A stretch of 36,277 nucleotides of DNA from an uncultured bacterium (GTDB taxonomy: Bacteria; Bacteroidota; Bacteroidia; Bacteroidales; Bacteroidaceae), in NCBI GenBank assembly GCA_905215555.1, contig CAJMQU010000046.1:1-36277 (forward strand). The letters are read 5' to 3'. The notes below the pieces were generated by a model. It searched no databases and was not told the DNA's origin. It saw only the letters and a program-made list of their open reading frames with translations. The position numbers and the translations under genes are program-made. Positions 33,867-36,277 of this stretch are shown piece by piece (within the stretch, counting starts at the first letter, position 1; each line of letters starts with the position of its first letter).

Positions 33867-35255
33867 ATGACTCAATCACCCCAACAAGTATCTAAAGGGT
33901 TCACTAAAGCCTTTTGGGTAAGCAATACGGTCGAACTTTTCGAGCGTATGGCATATTATGCCGTTTTCATTGTTCTTACCATTTATCTTTCTACGATTTT
34001 AGGCTTCAATGATTTTGAAGCGAGTATGATTTCCGGCTTATTTTCCGGAGGTCTTTATCTATTACCCATCTTTACGGGAGCTTATGCCGATAAGATAGGT
34101 TTCCGGAAATCGATGATTGTTGCTTTCTCGCTTCTGTCTGTCGGTTATCTGGGACTGGGAACCCTCCCTACTCTGCTTGAGGCTGCCGGTTTGGTGGAGT
34201 ATGGCAAAGTGACCCGTTTCACCGGACTGCCGGATAGCGACAGCCGCTGGATGATTATCCCCGTACTGTTTGTCATTATGGTGGGCGGCTCGTTCATCAA
34301 GTCCATCATTTCGGCTTCGGTGGCAAAAGAAACGACGGAAGCAACCCGTGCACGCGGTTATTCCATCTTTTATATGATGGTGAATATCGGTGCTTTCACC
34401 GGAAAGACCATAATTGACCCATTGCGTAACGTTATTGGCGAGCAGGCTTATATTTATATCAACTATTTTTCGGGAACAATGACGGTAATGGCGCTGCTTT
34501 CCGTCATCCTGCTTTATAAGTCCACCCATACGGCGGGTGAAGGAAAAAGCATGCGTGAAATCGGGCAAGGCTTTCTGCGCATTATCACCAACTGGCGTCT
34601 GCTGATTCTTATCCTGATCGTAACGGGTTTCTGGATGGTACAGCAGCAGTTGTATGCCACGATGCCTAAATACGTGATCCGCATGGCGGGCGAAACAGCC
34701 AAGCCGGGTTGGATAGCCAATGTGAACCCTTTTGTGGTGGTTTGCTGCGTTAGCTTCGTGACGCGTCTGATGGCAAAACGTTCGGCCATTACTTCCATGA
34801 ATATCGGCATGTTCCTTATTCCGTTTTCGGCTATGCTGATGGCATGCGGCAACTTGCTTGGAAATGATGTGATAAGCGGAATGAGTAACATCACGCTGAT
34901 GATGATAGCGGGTATCGTGATACAGGCTTTGGCAGAATGCTTTATTTCACCGCGGTATCTGGAGTACTTCTCCCTGCAAGCTCCTAAGGGTGAAGAAGGT
35001 ATGTATCTTGGTTTCAGCCATCTCCACTCTTTCCTCTCTTCTATTTTCGGTTTTGGTATTGCCGGAGTATTGTTGACAAAGTACTGTCCGGACCCCGTGC
35101 TCTTTGAGACTCGCGAAGCTTGGGAGGCTGCCAGTGCAAATGCACATTATATCTGGTATTACTTTGCCGCTATCGGTCTGATATCTGCTCTGGCTTTGTT
35201 GGTATTTGCCAAAATCACCGCATCCATCGACAAAAAGAAGAAAGGCACAGTCTGA
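33867..35255 (+). CDS. MFS transporter of the POT/peptide type
   Basis: A 462-aa inner-membrane protein with about 12 hydrophobic segments. Near residue 22-30 the sequence ELFERMAYY matches the POT-family motif ExxERFxYY, which in peptide transporters couples proton and substrate movement. GAYADKIGFRKSMIVAF is the MFS loop 2-3 signature. Substrates could be di- or tripeptides, but the second conserved POT signature was not clearly identified, so the broader MFS call is safer. It has its own promoter and a terminator 25 bp downstream. Confidence 0.85.
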   Translation: MTQSPQQVSKGFTKAFWVSNTVELFERMAYYAVFIVLTIYLSTILGFNDFEASMISGLFSGGLYLLPIFTGAYADKIGFRKSMIVAFSLLSVGYLGLGTLPTLLEAAGLVEYGKVTRFTGLPDSDSRWMIIPVLFVIMVGGSFIKSIISASVAKETTEATRARGYSIFYMMVNIGAFTGKTIIDPLRNVIGEQAYIYINYFSGTMTVMALLSVILLYKSTHTAGEGKSMREIGQGFLRIITNWRLLILILIVTGFWMVQQQLYATMPKYVIRMAGETAKPGWIANVNPFVVVCCVSFVTRLMAKRSAITSMNIGMFLIPFSAMLMACGNLLGNDVISGMSNITLMMIAGIVIQALAECFISPRYLEYFSLQAPKGEEGMYLGFSHLHSFLSSIFGFGIAGVLLTKYCPDPVLFETREAWEAASANAHYIWYYFAAIGLISALALLVFAKITASIDKKKKGTV

Positions 35256-35279
35256 ATATCTCATTTTTTATGTATATTT

Positions 35280-35312
35280 GCCGTCACTTTGCCATAAAAG
35301 TGGCGGCTTTTT
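35280..35312 (+). terminator. Terminator of the transporter gene
   Basis: GCCGTCACTTT pairs with AAAGTGGCGGC (one T-G wobble, 6-nt loop) and is followed by five T. A -7-like TATATTTG (35273-35280) overlaps its first base. Confidence 0.88.
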
Positions 35313-35318
35313 CTAATA

Positions 35319-35325
35319 AAGGAGA
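35319..35325 (+). promoter_or_regulatory. Shine-Dalgarno site of the WalJ-like gene
   Basis: AAAGGAG lies about six bases before the ATG at 35331. Such a clear purine site is unusual in this window, where leaders are otherwise AT-rich, and it fixes the start. Confidence 0.6.
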
Positions 35326-35330
35326 ACAGA

Positions 35331-36134
35331 ATGAAAGTAAAATTTATAAGCCTTGCGAGCGGTAGTAGCGGTAACTGCTATTATATAGGCACTGAAAAAT
35401 ACGGAATACTCATCGACGCTGGTATTGCAGCGCGCACCATTAAGAAATCACTAAAAGAAGCGGGTATCAATATGGAGACGATCCGCGCGGTTTTCGTTAC
35501 GCATGATCATGCGGATCATATTAAAGCTGTGGGCGGACTGGGAGAAAAGTTGCATATTCCTATTTATGCCACTGCGCGCATCCATGAAGGCATCAATAAG
35601 AGTTATTGTATGACGGAGAAGCTTCACTCTTCCGTCCGCTATCTGGAGAAAGAAGAACCGATGCAGTTGGAAGATTTCCGTATCGAGTCTTTTGAAGTCC
35701 CTCATGATGGTACGGACAATGTGGGGTACTGCATTGAAATAGACGGTAAGGTGTTCTCGTTCCTTACCGACCTTGGTGAAATCACGCCTACGGCCGCCCG
35801 GTTCATCCGCAAGGCCAATTACCTGATATTGGAGGCTAACTATGACGATGAAATGCTGCGGATGGGTACCTATCCGCAATATTTGAAAGATCGTATCACA
35901 AGCCGTACAGGGCATATGAGCAATATTGCAACTGCCGAATTCCTGGCGGAGAATATCACGGAAGACCTGAAATATATCTGGCTTTGCCATTTGAGCAAAG
36001 ATAATAACCATCCGGAACTGGCTTATAAGACGGTGGAATGGCAACTGAAGAGCAAAGGCATATTGGTAGGTAAAGATGTGCAACTCTGCGCTTTAAAGCG
36101 TAGCACTCCTTCGGACTTATATGAGTTTGAATAA
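35331..36134 (+). CDS. Metallo-beta-lactamase-fold hydrolase, WalJ/YycJ-like
   Basis: A 267-aa cytoplasmic protein. The N-terminus LASGSSGNCYYIG is the typical start of the YycJ/WalJ group, followed by the metal motif THDHADH (His58, His60, Asp62, His63), a histidine at VPHDGTDN, FLTDLGE and a later LCHLSKDNNHPE histidine, giving the usual two-metal site. YycJ/WalJ has been linked to cell-wall and DNA-repair functions in Firmicutes; the activity here is inferred from fold. The start is supported by a good ribosome site. It lies between a terminator and the tRNA-Lys promoter and so is probably monocistronic. Confidence 0.9.
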   Translation: MKVKFISLASGSSGNCYYIGTEKYGILIDAGIAARTIKKSLKEAGINMETIRAVFVTHDHADHIKAVGGLGEKLHIPIYATARIHEGINKSYCMTEKLHSSVRYLEKEEPMQLEDFRIESFEVPHDGTDNVGYCIEIDGKVFSFLTDLGEITPTAARFIRKANYLILEANYDDEMLRMGTYPQYLKDRITSRTGHMSNIATAEFLAENITEDLKYIWLCHLSKDNNHPELAYKTVEWQLKSKGILVGKDVQLCALKRSTPSDLYEFE

Positions 36135-36172
36135 AAAAAGCCGCTTTCATCGGGAAAAAAGACTTAATTTTG

Positions 36173-36204
36173 TTTGGATGAATAAAATAAAACAACTACT
36201 TTTG
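36173..36204 (+). promoter_or_regulatory. Promoter of the tRNA-Lys gene
   Basis: TTTG (36173-36176), a 20-bp spacer and TACTTTTG (36197-36204), 23 bp before the tRNA. Confidence 0.75.
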
Positions 36205-36227
36205 CACCCGCAAATAAGAAAAACGAT

Positions 36228-36277
36228 GCACTCTTAGCTCAGTTGGTAGAGCAACTGACTCTTAATCAGTGGGTCCA
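36228..36277 (+). tRNA. tRNA-Lys (anticodon CTT), cut by the window end
   Basis: The 5' acceptor strand GCACTCT, D-arm AGCTCAGTTGGTAGAGC and anticodon arm ACTGA-CTCTTAA-TCAGT (anticodon CTT) are present. The T-arm and 3' acceptor strand lie beyond the window. Confidence 0.9.

Noticed and set aside
33690..33875. 61-aa minus-strand ORF before the transporter
   Set aside because: It overlaps the transporter promoter and start and shows no conserved features.

Overview
The window looks like chromosome from a gut Bacteroides (Bacteroidota). Most intergenic regions carry the Bacteroides-type -7 element TAnnTTTG, several with a TTG/TTTG at -33. Ribosome-binding sites are mostly AT-rich and lack a Shine-Dalgarno sequence. 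The gene set (SerB with ACT domains, HU-CCDC81/SPOR protein, Wzi-type capsule protein, UxaC/UxaB with a LacI regulator, DUF4373) fits the genus. I could not do a species-level search.

Layout. (1) 1-5.8 kb: a tRNA-Pro, a tRNA-modifying methyltransferase on the minus strand, then a tightly coupled lon-tgt-lptG-type operon on the plus strand ending in a strong bidirectional terminator. (2) 6-9.6 kb: a secreted thioredoxin-fold protein without its catalytic cysteines (minus), serB and a DEAD-box RNA helicase (plus). (3) 9.6-24.5 kb: a long minus-strand exopolysaccharide/capsule operon. Read from its promoter near 24.54 kb it encodes a Wza-like export lipoprotein, a Wzz/Wzc-like chain-length protein without a kinase domain, a Wzy-like polymerase, a Wzx/MurJ-like flippase, four glycosyltransferases with a radical SAM protein among them, a priming sugar-phosphate transferase, a Wzi-like outer-membrane protein, RmlC, UDP-glucose dehydrogenase and a lipoprotein. 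Together these cover priming on undecaprenyl phosphate, repeat-unit assembly, flipping, polymerisation, export and surface attachment. No upxY/upxZ-like regulator or invertible promoter was seen. (4) 24.7-27.1 kb: an HU-CCDC81/SPOR membrane protein, a zinc-ribbon/FHA protein and, convergent with it, a DUF4373 (replication-initiator-like) gene. (5) 27.6-29.2 kb: a zinc-ribbon membrane protein of unknown function. (6) 29.4-33.6 kb: a hexuronate locus with LacI regulator and uxaB on the minus strand diverging from uxaC on overlapping promoters. (7) 33.9-36.3 kb: a POT/MFS transporter, a WalJ/YycJ-like metallo-hydrolase and a truncated tRNA-Lys.

The most unusual signal is at 26398-26570: seven units of a 22-bp repeat (core GTGGCATTTGC), in exact 22-bp register, arranged as three units on one strand and four on the other, diverging from a centre near 26473. 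They lie in the 3' part of the DUF4373 reading frame, next to an AT-rich stretch. Since 22 is not a multiple of three, the repeat is kept at the DNA level. The arrangement resembles replication iterons inside an initiator gene (as in phage lambda O) and may be an origin or autoregulatory array. Other points of interest are a Tgt lacking its three zinc cysteines, the Cys-less thioredoxin-fold protein, a radical SAM enzyme inside the polysaccharide operon, and interlocked divergent promoters at the uronate locus.
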